This document shows positions 11,801 to 25,300 of a stretch of 64,000 nt of DNA, one piece after another (the stretch's first letter is position 1; every line of letters begins with the position of its first letter). The notes beneath the pieces were generated by a model that did no database searches, was not told the DNA's origin, and worked only from the letters and a program-made list of their open reading frames with translations. This DNA comes from Calliopsis andreniformis (taxonomy: Eukaryota; Arthropoda; Insecta; Hymenoptera; Andrenidae): positions 9,734,001 to 9,798,000 of the forward strand of contig NC_135073.1 of assembly GCF_051401765.1 (NCBI RefSeq), read 5' to 3'. A program made the translations under genes and the position numbers.

Positions 11801-14800
11801 TTTATTACAATGCCTTAGCTTGAGAATGCATGTCCAGTCTGTGACTTGAAAACGAGGAAACGCTTCGAGATGCACAACTTCCTGGATGAATCGTATCTAA
11901 CTTACTAGCAGTGGTGGATACTTCTGGATTTTTAATCCGATCTATCAAACTATCACTTCGGGACATTGTACGCCTCCTATCTTCGCGGTTAAATCCTTAT
12001 GGCTTATCAGCCTTGAATGTACTGCGGATTGTCCTTTTTTCGCAGCCACTAATGGGTTTCACTCTTTGGAATTTTTTAATATCAAATGCTAGGTGAAATA
12101 CTAATTATTTGAGTGTGAGGAAGAAAGTGTTAAAAGGTCTTAGTCTTGAAGTTTAAATAAGAAAAAATACTTTCAGTAGTCTGGAACGCATAGTGGATTT
12201 GTTAAAAGAGTATTATGCTTCAAATAGTGTCGATTTTGAGATGCCTGTAAATATGAACTCTGATGGTGAGTTATTTTTATCTGAGAAGACTTGTGCATTA
12301 TTATTATTTCAATATTATAAGTTAATTATTCTTTTAATAGTAAGCAGAGTGTTAGAAAGGGGATTCTCATAATAGAAAATAATACTACACTGGTTATTAT
12401 TAAAAAATATTTTATGATTATAAATGGAGGAATTAATACTACTAAAGCTCTTATAAACCTTCAGAGTGTAATAGTACGCTTGCTATTATTTAGCATCTCT
12501 TGTCTGTCCTGAACAGGCACATTCTACTAAAACGATCGACGAAACAGCATAGTTACTTTTCATATAACAAAACCGGTAACGCAATAATATTTCTAACCAT
12601 CTGGTCACTGAGATTCTCTTTCTAACATTATCCACAAAAAATTGTTACCAAAGAAAAATTCCTGGTAATCCTAACAAACACCTTCAAATCCTCAACTTAC
12701 ATAACAGAAACCACTAAATACTCTCTAAGTCCTCGATTCCCTCATCCAACACACATGTATCTACTTACATATGGTAGAACAGTTTCTATGGAACAGCGAC
12801 AATCTCAAGAGGCAAGGTGGACACTTACAATAGATTTCAATTCGCGTGATTAATGAGCCTCGCTCCGCAGACCAAGAAGAAAGACACCAACGAGACTCGA
12901 TCGTTGTATATGGATCAAGGATAAAGTTGGACCATGTCCACTTCCTGCGACGCTTAAAAGCGTTTGCCCAACGCTTTCGGATCTGTCCTCAAACGCATTA
13001 TCTGGCCAGCATAAGAATACGCGTTACTCGGAACATTTAACCACAGGAATGCGTTCCACGCAATATGGAACTTCCTAGATGGACCTTGGACGTCAGGGAC
13101 GGGCTCTGTTCATCAGTGGAAACGGCGAAAAAATCGACGCCGCGCGTTCGCCACAATTAAACGGCGTAATTTACGAGCGACATTTGAAACGCGCTAATAA
13201 AACGACATCTTGCTCGCTTGTCGAAGGGTGGCTCGCGTGCCTCTTCTATCCACGGGCTGCAACGATAATTACCGTGATGTACGTTATTACGGGGGCAATC
13301 GCGAGGCAAAAGTTATGTAAATGTGGTTTATTACGCGTCGAGCACTGGTAGCGGCTGACGTCTAGCCTTTCTTGGGAGATTGAGATTCAAGGCGCCGTGA
13401 AATAAATTGGTGGATGAATACAGTTACGTATCGACGGTCGGCTGAATAGAGTTATATTTACTCAGAAGTGGAAACCTGGAAATAGAAAAGCAATCCCTTG
13501 CGTCTTTTAAATGGGCACTCTAATACTGCGTTTCGATATTTACTACTGTCTCCTCTCATTCGTTTCCTACATCGTTTGGTTATTATTATTATTCCATTAT
13601 GGAATATTTATTGGAATATTCTCGACTTATACGCTCACCTGTCTCATTCATGGGACATTTGAACAGCAGATTGAACGGTGGCGAAAATCTAGATTGACAT
13701 GATACAAGCTCGCTTGCATATCTCTTATGTTAATTAATTAGGGAGTGGTGGATATGAGAGCAACGAATAGCCTCGACGAGCTGCTCTCGACTTTCCATCG
13801 AGCTGCCTCGAATTTTGCATTTCCTCTCCCCTTATAGTTTCGCGGTGTATGGGTTTCTGCAACAGCGGAGAGTATTCTTTGTAAGAAGAACAGTTTAAAG
13901 CCGTTCAGTGTTTAATTTATGGCAGGAATTCCTTTTACGCGCGAGAACCGCGACAGTCGGACCATTTCTGGCCCAGACTACTTTGTTATTTAGGATTTAT
14001 CTGAGTTTTATGCGAAAGGAAGATTCGTCGGCGATCCACGTTCCACGATCGTCATTTTGTACGTCATAGTTCCTAATGGACGCGAAAAAACCGGTTTAAA
14101 GGGGACCCGATCGTGTAGCAAGATATATAAGTCGTAATTTTAATATATAAGCGTTCATTAAGAAATACGCGAGGACTATTTACCTTTTCGCGACGCTGGG
14201 CCCTCGTTAGGTCCCAGTAGAAACGGTAATAATAAGGCTGATTAAACTAATGACGAATACCAGCGACGATTCATTAGCCACTCGGCGCGAAAGCGTCGCT
14301 GAATTTGCTGAACGCCTTCCATGGCGCTACCAGCTGCTTGGAAACGCGTGCTATTCATTCCGCTGTCGTTTTGAATATAGAAATGATTCTTTCTTGAAAC
14401 AAGCAGTAATAGAAGATTCAAATATGTATGACTCGGGACGATGAAAGTGTTCGAATACTTACATTGAGGAAGAGTTAGATATTTCTCTTATTCTTTGTAA
14501 TTGAAACAATTTTTTATGCGAGTAGTAAAATTGAAGAAACACAAAAAATATACAGAGCTAAAGAATTACTCTATTATGAAGATGAAGATGGATAAAACAT
14601 TTCATTAAAATTTGCTGTATGAAAAATGCAGGGTTTAACAAGCAGTACTTGGCAAAAAGTTTTCGATCAAAAGCAACAATACGAAGTTAGTTCAAAATAT
14701 CGTAGTTCTTGAAAATATAAAATACTACTCTACCAAACTCATCTAATATTGCCATATGTTATATTCATGACAGCATTTCTCATTTAAAAAATCACAATAT

Positions 14801-16074
14801 TTTTAAATAACTTCATACTGTAGGGTTTGATCAATAACTTCTTATCAACTCTGTAACATTTTCTTCAGTTCTCTAAAATATACATTTCTTGTTGGACATA
14901 TATTTTCCCTACAATGATGATACGACACACCTTTCTCGACATTCCTCCGCTTCCTGGATCAAGCATAAACTCCCCAACAAATAAAGAGCGCAATTTGTAT
15001 TCCCCAGGAAATCACGTTACAAGCGAAAACAAGCTTCAAGAATCTGCTTCCATATCGACTACAACTCGGGCAACACTGAAAAAAGGCATCAGGCCACGAG
15101 AGGGACTCCTACACCCGAGCCAATTCGAGTGTCAGTAAAAAATACAGCGACACAGATTCGACGAATTTTAGTGACACATACGCGGAGACGTTCCGCCGAA
15201 AAGGCTCTCTCTTATCATCGTGACACGAAAGAGACACGACCGTGTAATACTTTTTATTGCCCCCGTGATGGTGGTTAGCTGGCATCACCGGGAAGACGCT
15301 TCTTCTCGGGTCTCCCGGTTTTCTCGAACGACTCGAGGCGCAGGGAAAAAAAAAGACACGAGAGGATCGAGAGAATCGAGGGAGGAGAAAAAAGGAGCGC
15401 TCTCCGCGTGGTTCGTGGCTTTTCAGCATGTGCTGAGAACGGACGGGCTTGAAGCACGGGGCGCCAGATATCCTGTAATTTGTCTTTCAACGAATCACTT
15501 TGGGTGACGTCGCGGGACAAGGATTTTTGTGGAGCGTATAAATTATAATGTCCGCGTTGGACGATGCTATCGCCTAGACTTGGCTTTGGGAATCTCGTTG
15601 CTTAGGAATTGGGTTAAACCTCGATCAACTAATTGGTCGATTGGAATCGCTCTAAATTCTGTAGGGATCACTGAATAGCAACAGTGATTGATATTTAAAG
15701 AATCTAACTAAGAGTTTAAGTACAATACGTAAGAATATGATAGGCCTGAAAATTAAAACAAAGAATCAAATAGAAACTAATTTGGGAAAAAACTTGGTCG
15801 ATTTTGAGATACAGAAGTATTATAATAAATCTTTGAAAATTTGGAACACCTGCTTAACAAATTTTCTAATATCTCAATTATAGAATATTTGGCACACAAA
15901 ACTATTAAAACTTGCTTATTAGATATTAGTTTGCTTTATACCTTCAATTGAACTATCCCAAGTGAATAATTTGAAGCTAGTTCTTTAGTTTCAAAACATA
16001 TGCCTATACAGGTTCTTTAGAAAGTGATATTCTAAAGAAGTCTTTTGAATTTAGCTTCAAAGGGACCGACTTAC

Positions 16075-16110
16075 AGTTACTCCCTTTTTTCGTACGCCTA
16101 CTTCATACTG
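16075..16110 (-). CDS. Candidate mini-exon following the signal-peptide exon
   Basis: A 36-bp phase-0 segment between an AG (TTTCGAG) and a strong donor (ACT|GTAAGT). It encodes QYEVGVRKKGVT, which would fall just after the signal peptide, with RKK as a possible cleavage site. The better-looking upstream acceptor (AATGTGCAG at 16121) would run into an in-frame TGA after phase 0. Rests on splice sites and frame only. Confidence 0.25.
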
Positions 16111-16246
16111 CTCGAAATGGCTGCACATTAATTAAATCTATGAGTTTGGCATTGATGCTAGAATCAAATTGGAGCCAGCCCAAATGTATCTTAATAGCGC
16201 GTTAAATCGTGAGTAAACGTTTTATTGCTTAATGCTCGATTCTTAC

Positions 16247-16300
16247 CGTCAAAGATATCAATAGAGCGAAGAAGACGGCTAGATCCATTTTGGAGAACAT
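16247..16300 (-). CDS. Candidate first coding exon with signal peptide
   Basis: ATG at 16300 gives MFSKMDLAVFFALLISLT (a second ATG is at 16288), a short basic/polar N-terminus plus hydrophobic core typical of a signal peptide, directly followed by a good donor (ACG|GTAAGA, phase 0). The upstream sequence on this strand is open but low in coding character, as a 5' UTR would be. It is on the same strand as, and 12.4 kb upstream of, the truncated ADAMTSL exons, which lack a signal peptide. It may start that gene or a separate small secreted protein. Linkage is inference. Confidence 0.45.
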
Positions 16301-19300
16301 CCTGGCCCGTTTCAGAGTCGAGGCATCTTCGATAATTTCGTTAGTTTCCTTCTTCTTGATGTGCTTCGCGGTGTGCTCGTGAAAATTTCCCCATCCTTTT
16401 ATTAGACCAAGTTTAATCAATCGTTTTGCATACCACAATCTTTGATTCAATTTTAGTTCCCTTGAATGTCATCGAGTATCACGATCTCACATGTCACTCA
16501 CACTTTCTTCAGCGTTGTCTCTTGCATTGAATTTCTTCTTTCACGAATTTGGAGCACGTCTTCTTGTGTTTTTCTTTCGTATGTTCGTATAAAATTAGTA
16601 CTAAGAAAAAGAATTATCTATACAGTAAAAGATGTATCTGCTTATTTTTTCTGATTTCAGGAATCAGGAATTATATTGGATGCTACTATAAAGATTGCAT
16701 TATTTAATAATATCAATGTTACTGGTTTCAATCTCACATGAGCAGCAATTGCTTTCATGTTGGACATTAAATGATTTACCTTCTTAAGTCAAAGGTATGA
16801 GCTGTAAAATAACTTAATCTAGATACCGCGTTTATATTGTATTTAATTATTCAACAAAATTGTATTTTTAAGAAGTGATGCAATCTTGTTATTCCCTGCT
16901 GTGTAGAATAATAATAACTACAATAGAAGATTCAATTATAAACTCAACAATTATTTAATACAAACCAAGAAAATCAGGCAAAGTAAAAGAACATGAAGTA
17001 AAACATTAAAACATCCATTCTAAAAAATCAAGGAAAGCATCATTTACAAAATACCGCCACTAGTCGTAAGCGAATCATTTATTGTTCTGCTTCCCACTGC
17101 ACTAGACTTCTGCATTCCTCCGCGAGTCTGAGTTTCCTCGAGTCTCCCACACCGAGAACCCCCCATTTAATATAATTTTTCCTCCGTGCTTCGTGGTATT
17201 ATTTATTGTTCCTCGGGTTACCATGCGCGGGAATTCGAGAGACACAGAGGAATTTCCCGCGTGATATCTAAATTGTGATCAACGATCGCGCTAGACTCGA
17301 ATAGAAGGTTACTTGAGATAACGAAATTATTTACACGGATTGTGGTAACGGCGTCGTGAGGCCAGATAAAAAGAGAAGGCGCGTAGCAGAGGTGTGTGGC
17401 AGAGTTTGTGTAATTACAGGGGGCTGCCAGATAAATCGGCGACCTTTCCCAAGTTTTCGTCGCTCCTGTTTCATATGCGGTTCAGGGAGCACGCTTTCCT
17501 TCGGCCGCGAGCTGGTTCGTTTCTCACTAAGTAAATTGGTTAATGAAACAGGGTGTCGACAAGAATGATCGATACGTTTACCGCAAATTACAGGCTAGTT
17601 TCGAGAAAATAAGCACGTGGAAGCTGCGGCTAGTTTCATAAGAGATTTACCATTTTCTCTCGACGGGGGAAAAGAAAAAGTGTTTCACAGTTGAGAAAAT
17701 TGTGACATATTATTCGCCGATTAAAATACTTATCGGGGTAATTTATGAGCACAGGCTTGATTATAATTTTTCTGGCGAGATGTGTGCGTACGTAGATTGT
17801 GAGGCTATCGGGGCGTTCACCAACGAGAATGACAAACTGTTTCTTGGGAAATCGAGGGATATTTTTAGGACCGTTTTAAAAATCCACTGTTCCTCGCTCC
17901 CAGAACGTATGCACTTTGACGTGAAAATATATTCGGCGTTTGGATAATATTTTAATGCCCCTCGAGATAGGCGTCGGATCGCCTACTATTTTTAAGTCGT
18001 GTCCCCGTTTTTCTGAAGCTGCAGCCTGCACTATCAGCGAATCGTTTCCACTGTCTTCCCAGCTGATCCAAATTTTTCTTTAAAATCCCCCAGTTTATGC
18101 TTCTGTCATGCTTTTTTAGCATCACATGGAAAATCGAGATGGATCGTCCAGAGACTCAGACAAGTCAAAGAATCAAACTCTGCTAAAATTATCAAAGAAT
18201 AACTTCTTACTTCTTATGTAAAAAAATTCTACAATGAACAAAGTGGTACTAAAACATGGTGTATCTTTTTCCATCGTGTAAGAACAGAGAAATGAACTGG
18301 AAACTTAATTCTAAAAGGAAACATGCAACAATTTATTACTAAAATAAACAAAACATCTTCAAGTAATTCCCATGCTTGCATAAGGATCTTCTCTATTAAT
18401 TTACTAGAAAAAGTATTCAAAGACCTACCTATACCACTATCTCGCCTCATTTTGCATTCCTTCCAATAAATATCAACCTTAGTAACAAGCAACAACAAAA
18501 TACAAAAGGCTAGTCCTAACACTCATTATATGATCTCATGGAATCTTAGCACCTCGTGCAGGAGGAAAACTCGAGTCCCAAGGTTGCCCAGCGTCGAATC
18601 GACGCCCGATCAAGATATTTTGCGTAGTGAGAAACGGCTCATAATGTGACACGAAGGAAATTGGATATTAGAGAAGCTATCAGCCCGTGTGCACGTACAT
18701 GCACGCACATAATGCTTTCATGCTCCAGTTGTTAGTGAGCGTTAGGCGGGAATCGATGTTGGTCGACTTGTCGAACGTAATCACTCCCATGTAGAATTAT
18801 TTGCTGAAAGCCCGTGCTTTTTCTTCGTGTCACGATACATTTCACAACGACTCGTAATTCTGAGTGATTCGTAATCGAAAGTGCCGATGGAATTCCTAGT
18901 CCTGATTTTCCATGGCGCCACGTCGCGATCGATCTCAATTAGGAATGCTGTCAGTATCTCCCTTTCGATCTTTTGTTTAGCCGACGATTATAAATTACGA
19001 GATTAGTTCTGAGGGAAAGATCAAAGCTTGCGTTTATTCTGCAGACATGCGATTGTGCATTCGTAATCGACATGGTGGAGTCATGAAGCAACAGGTAGTT
19101 ACCAGAAGGAGGTTACTGCAGGCCTAATTGAATATTGAGTGGTATCCCTGCATTCTTATTATTCATCTATTAATGGAACTTTAGAGGAAAATTAAGTTGG
19201 ATGTAGAAGGCATTGAAAGCTTGTCGAGGATTGCAGATGAGGGTTGGTTATGGTACAGGATGTTTCAGAGTTGGGGTGCAAGCCTAAGTGGATGACAGAA

Positions 19301-22300
19301 TCTAAGGAGATAAAAAGATCTTTGTAAACAGATGTTTAAAGATTTCTTATTTAAAAAAATTCCTCAAGATTGTATGTTCGTCAAATAACCCATATTAAAA
19401 TGATTTTGTCTTACTGAAAACATTTTGTACTCAACTCTGAAACAGACTGTACGGTCTGAGAACACGATTCGTCGAAGTTGTTCAGCGGCCCCGCTCGTAA
19501 TTAAATTATTCCCCGATTATTTATTAGTCTAAGTACCGTCGCGCGTGCATATTAATTACAGGCTGTTCCCCGTTAAATATTACACGCTAAGTGCACAGCG
19601 AGAGCGTGATAAGTAGCCGCGTATAGACGTGTATGAATTATACGATACCCATTCGGTTTGCGCGTCGTTCGAATGCAAAACGCTACAGGATCCATTAACA
19701 GCGTAATATTTCAAAGCTGGCCGCGCGTACCAATTAGTCATTGTCGCAGAGCAGCGACAAGGTATTACATATTTTTGAGCCTTTTGTCAGCGGGCTCTTT
19801 GAAGCCTTTGCCAACAAGCTGTCTCCTTCGTCTCAGATTTTATGATTTCTCTATATTTTGTCATGATCTACGAATTTCTAAAACATGGATCCCGATTGTG
19901 TAAGATCGATAACGAGTCCACTGATCAATAGAAGGAACTTCCCCATCGAGATCTCGTACGTTTTCCTCTGCTCGTCATGTCGTCTATTTTTCCACAAACC
20001 AGATTTACGAAACCGAGTTACTTTATTGCAAAGAAAACACAGAGAAAAGAATGAAACCATCCCTAAGGATCTACTTACGCAAGCAGCGGGGGAAAACGCG
20101 AGATACTGTTTGTTTTTACGATTATCGACCCACTGGCATCGCGGACTATTAATACGCGTTCGCGAAAAGAGCAACTGGAGAAAAAGCGAGCCAAGCCCGC
20201 CAATTGAATGGTTTAGATACCTGTCAACGAGACGTAAGCCTCGCGCGATGTTTATTGCTACTGGTCTTTCGGGATAACTTCTATCGGGGCAACATTGTGG
20301 GTATTGATTGTGTAACAAATTGAAGTTAAAAGCTACGATTGTTTAGAATGTTTGATAGTGGTTTCAGGTTTTTGGGGCCAAGATGAACTTTCTTGCTTTG
20401 CGCTGAGATTCTACTCTCTTACGATATTGGTGTTACAATTTTGAAAAAATATTAAACTCTGAAGGATAATGACGCATATGAGTAGATTTAAGTATTTATA
20501 TTATAGCACAAAATTGTTCGATAAAAAAGTGAGTTACTATATTGAATGAGTAAGAGTTAAGAATGTTGCCTACATAAATCTTCTAATTTCAATAAATTCA
20601 TCTCTGAAGAGCATGATCTTTTCCTAAATACCTTGAGTTTTGTTTCTATTCGGGGCCAAATTATTGATTCAAAAATAAGCATAGAGAAATGAATATGAGG
20701 TCAGAATCTTAATCGAGTGAAAGAATTATTTTCAATGCATAATTTTCTGCAACCAAAGTCTGTAGAAGAATTTAATTGATCACAGCTTGTTGGTCCAGTG
20801 CACCGTTTTCTGGGCCGCAAGAATGTAAGCGCAAGTGTGAAGAAGGGCACAAAGTCAAGGCCAGGGGCATTCGACCACGAAAATAGAAGTGGTAACCCAT
20901 CAAAGGGAATGTAAATTTAGATTTATGCGATACAGAGTGCTTTAAGCTGTTCCGCGTGTACCATGATACAGAAAAAAAGAAGAGTTCCTCTAGTGCGTCG
21001 GCGGCGAAAAATGTTATAGCTGTCTGGCAAAGCAGAGGTTCACGTCATACTTTAGCGGTCGTAGAAACCTGGCACGATTTTCACGAGCGTTTTGACTCTT
21101 GAATGGCTGTTACAACATGTACATTCCTTACCTATCTTAATTTCGTGTTCGACGTGTTAGCATACTTTCATCCTACTTAAGGAGGCAGCAGACGCTGCAC
21201 GATGAAAAAAGATGCGGGTAAGACGTAATCTATTACGAAATTTTAATCATTAGTGATTTATAGAGGATCCTGTGCAGTTTTTCTGAGATTCTGAAGAACC
21301 GCTGCTGTATTTATCAAGAATTAAGGAAAAATTCAATGTCCAACCATTAGATTAAAAAAAGCAGAGTTAAGCATTCCTCAATGTGGAATTCGACACTATT
21401 GAAGAAAAATAAAAAGTTAATTAACCTAGACACTTTGCTTAATTGACTTCAAAAATAAATTCAAAGTGCCTCATCAGATTAATGACAACTTTATTTTGAA
21501 ATTAGTAGTCACAAAAGTCAAAGTGCATGAAGATGCACATATTTGAATAAAATTCCAGAGGAAACACCTCTGCAATCAATCGAACTTCCTCAATTTTCCA
21601 AATCAATAACGAACAATCTTTTATTATCCAATACCAAATCACACCTTTATACGCAAACTGAGATATCTGACAACCATGGAAAAAAAAATTCGCAAACATT
21701 CACTCGATCACGTATCATCGTATTATCACCTGTTATATACGATTTCGCAGTTTGATTAACTTTTCAGTGAACCTTGTTACGAAATCTCGAAGTTGCCGAT
21801 CACATAACTGTCCATTTCATACGACACTCGTGAGACCCTCTTCATCGATAATTCAACCTCGACCGTGGTTTTGGTTCGACAGTTCACCATGTACACTGAC
21901 GACTTAGTTTTCTTTGAAGACAAGGTGGCAGAGCTACGGTAGCATGCTGCGTGTTACAGTTACACCGCGAGACGAGTTCCTCTGTCGTGCTTTACAGAGG
22001 TGTCGTGCCGAACTGACGGCTCCCGTCGGTGGAGGATCGACTTTATACAGCGGTGTGTCCCGTACCACTCTATGAACGAAGCTTTAGGCACCTCCACCTT
22101 CGAGTGTCACCTGACAGTAGGACGCTTCCTATTGCATTTTCTCTAGAAACTCCATCTTTCTGTGTTCTATTTATCGTTCTTTAAGGTATTTTGTGGAAAG
22201 GAATTCTGTGAAATAATTCAGAGTAGTAGAGGAATAGAAATTATTAAGCAGGATGGAATTCTTAGAGGTTGAGTCATACAGTTTTTTTGTAGAATCATAA

Positions 22301-25300
22301 GTTCGACATGTGGAGTAAAATTCAATGTACCAAAAGTTTAATTAGAGAATACTGTATAGTGGAGAAATTGTGACTTCTAGCTTCCATAAGAGTTTCTGTA
22401 TATAGAATGTTTATTTCGTTTCTCAAAATTAGAGATACTTTGTTTTGGAGTCCATTCCTTTTTTCAGTCTTTTCTCCCAGAAGATTGTATCTTTTTATTA
22501 ATCCAAGACTCATCTTTCACAATAAATTTCCAGTGGGACCAAACATACAAGGGAGAAATTGAAGACACAAACTCTGACTGGCAAAAATTCCTTGCCCCGT
22601 GTACAAAACTCTCGCGAGTGGCATCGTTCATGTTCTAAAAACGGACTTGACGATTAACCACGGCTGAATCGTCCCTTTCGAAAACAAAACGCGCTGATCC
22701 AGCAGGGAAACGGCACTGTTTTCTGCATATGTATATTTTTCTTCGATAATGGATTCCTAACAGCGGCGACAATTTAATGCTCGGTTCGAATATAAAAGTA
22801 GCAAAGAATCAAGTGGTCCTCATAATGGTTCTTTATCGCGAAAGGAGCTTACGTGGAGGTACAGTCACTCTAACAGGCTTGTTTATACCGCCTTGTCGCG
22901 GACGTTTTTTTGGAAACTCCTAGTTAGGTGGCAGCCGGAGGGTTAACTAATTTTAGTATCATAATCCAGTACCCGCTAAAACGCGTGCATCCCTGAAACC
23001 GAATACTGAACCTGCCACCTCGTTGAAAGGGAATTTCGGTGGCCTGAACTTTATCGGCTTATTTGCATGATATAAAAAAAAATGGATCGTGTAAAGTGAA
23101 AGTATGCGATACTACGGTGACATGAAATCAGGTTGTCTTGCCTTGACAAATTTTAGGACAGTTTCGCATTTGCAGGGTATTTAGTATTGTATTTTTTCTG
23201 AGAAATATAATAGGACGAAAATGTGAAGCAGATCTTTTTATTAGGGAGATTTATTTTGAGGAAGTGAAAAATAGGGGAATGATTGTGTACGCCTCGAACA
23301 ACGTGTCTGACTGTTACTTCCTGTTTCTACTTAATGTCTAGAATTCAACATTTTTAGCTGTGCTAAGGTTTGGTTTGTATTTTTGTTTAATTCTTGTATA
23401 CTGTTTGTATCTAGTATATGCAAAATATTGATAAAACTTATTATAGTTATGTAAAACGAGGCATTCTTGGATTGAGTTCGTAACTGAATACAGCAGAGCA
23501 TATCTCATGTATATACATTTTTTCTTTTACTTTTCCTTTTTTGTGTATGCTTATAACACTGTATATTTTACTTAATCCAATAAAGATATACTATAACTGT
23601 TATCATGGCTTAACTGATCGAGGATACACAAAACTGAAAATAATAAGTACCTTATCTAATACACTTTTACCTTTTCCAGGTTGCAAACTCTTAGACACAT
23701 TATTTTAATATCTATACTTGAAAGGCACCTCACAGTTTAAACAAATTTGAGATAGTACATTAATTAAATTCCACAATATACAATTCACATTTTTAACAAA
23801 ACGAAATCCAATCAAAGAAACCTTTCTTTAAAACGGCAACGATATAAAGAAACGCAAGTCTATTATACAGAATTAAGATTCAGAAATTAACCAAACATAG
23901 GAACACAATAACATAAAAAAGTAAAAAACGACGTGTGTCTAAAAATTTCGAAAATACTTTCCATCAAAGTTAATTGTGTTCAAATCCTACGTCCTCGTTC
24001 ATACAAATTTGCACTAACAAGGTAACATAATTACATGCTAGAATATTTCATATTCTAATACCCCACGTAACATTCGATGTTCCAGTGAGAAACTGAGACG
24101 AGCATAGAAGAATAGAAAGGTCTCTGGCGAGAGAAGCGAAGGACGGACTATCGAAGGACAGGTAGGCCATAAGCGAGATCGCGGAACACCGGTTCAAGGG
24201 ATGATATCCGATCCGGTCGATGGTTTAATGCAAATATTTAACGTTATTCAGGATGCGTCTATAACTACGATTACGCGTTACATCCACGTTTCGTATCGTC
24301 GTGATCTTTTCTTACGACCGGTTACTCAGTCTGTTCACTTTTCCCACTGCGAGACGATGAGACGAACCACGTTGGATCTTTGAATCGTCACTCTTGTGTT
24401 TCGTTCGATGGCTACCGGGTATTGGGACCAGACAGTGATATTAATTTCGATATTATTCAAGGACATCGACCCTATCGAATTTCAGCAGTGTCAGGAGATG
24501 TTTCGTCTGAAGATAAAATGCATAATAATATGAAGACGCGTATCGAGTCGATGGAAATAATTATCGTGTTTCGACACCTTCTGCTTGTTCTTTTGTCAGG
24601 GAACGAGAAATTAGCATGAATCAACGGAGCGGTATTTTATTTTTAAAATCGATGCGTCATTTTGATGGCACAGCAGGAATTCGGGTGGATTTTAAGAAGG
24701 AAGATCCTACGAAAGGTAAACACTTTTTAATTTCAAGTAGTAACATAAATTAGAGCTTGATTATATAGAGAATTGTTATCCAGGAGGAATTTGTTCTTGA
24801 TAAAAGTGTCGTAATTTTATTAGTAGTGGAATCTTGTTGAAAAGATAATTGAAATGATGTAATATAAATTCAAGCAAAAATGGATTTTCTTCGACTTCGC
24901 AGACGTAGACAGTCATCGAAGCGCCAACAATGTTTCCCTCCAGCAATGATATTTTTCGCGGACACAGTGTCATGTACGTAACACGATATTAATCTAAGGT
25001 AAGACGATACTAATATTTCACACTACTTAAGCTCACGTACGCATATTAGAAACGCATCTTTACCTTCTTGGGCTATGATACTCTGCATCTAATACGTGCA
25101 ATCAGCCAGCGTGAAAGAGCCATGAGAAACAGAAGGCTTTCTTCTACCTTTTTTCTGCTTTGATGTACTATTTGAAGCTCTTTGAGAGTTTATCTCTCAT
25201 ATGGTGCCATATCAATATTTTCCACAACAGAAGGATCCAGACCTCCAGTGTTCTGCTTCTCTTGAATTACATATTAGCTAATCGAGCTTCACTGTGCTGA

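Larger units (their letters stand above)
3810..16074. other. Gene-poor stretch; upstream ADAMTSL exons may hide here
   Basis: I see no recognisable protein domain on either strand apart from the small items listed separately. AT-rich DNA alternates with CpG-containing GC-richer blocks near 4920-5840, 8180-8640, 10060-10330, 10570-10810, 13020-14450 and 15100-15600. If the signal-peptide exon at 16247-16300 belongs to ADAMTSL, its first TSP1 and cysteine-rich exons should lie here on the minus strand. A hand search for CGVCGG- and CELNC-type motifs failed. Confidence 0.5.

Noticed and set aside
19878..20318. 146-codon minus and 130-codon plus frames on the same DNA
   Set aside because: Full antisense overlap and no recognisable domain indicate stop-poor composition.
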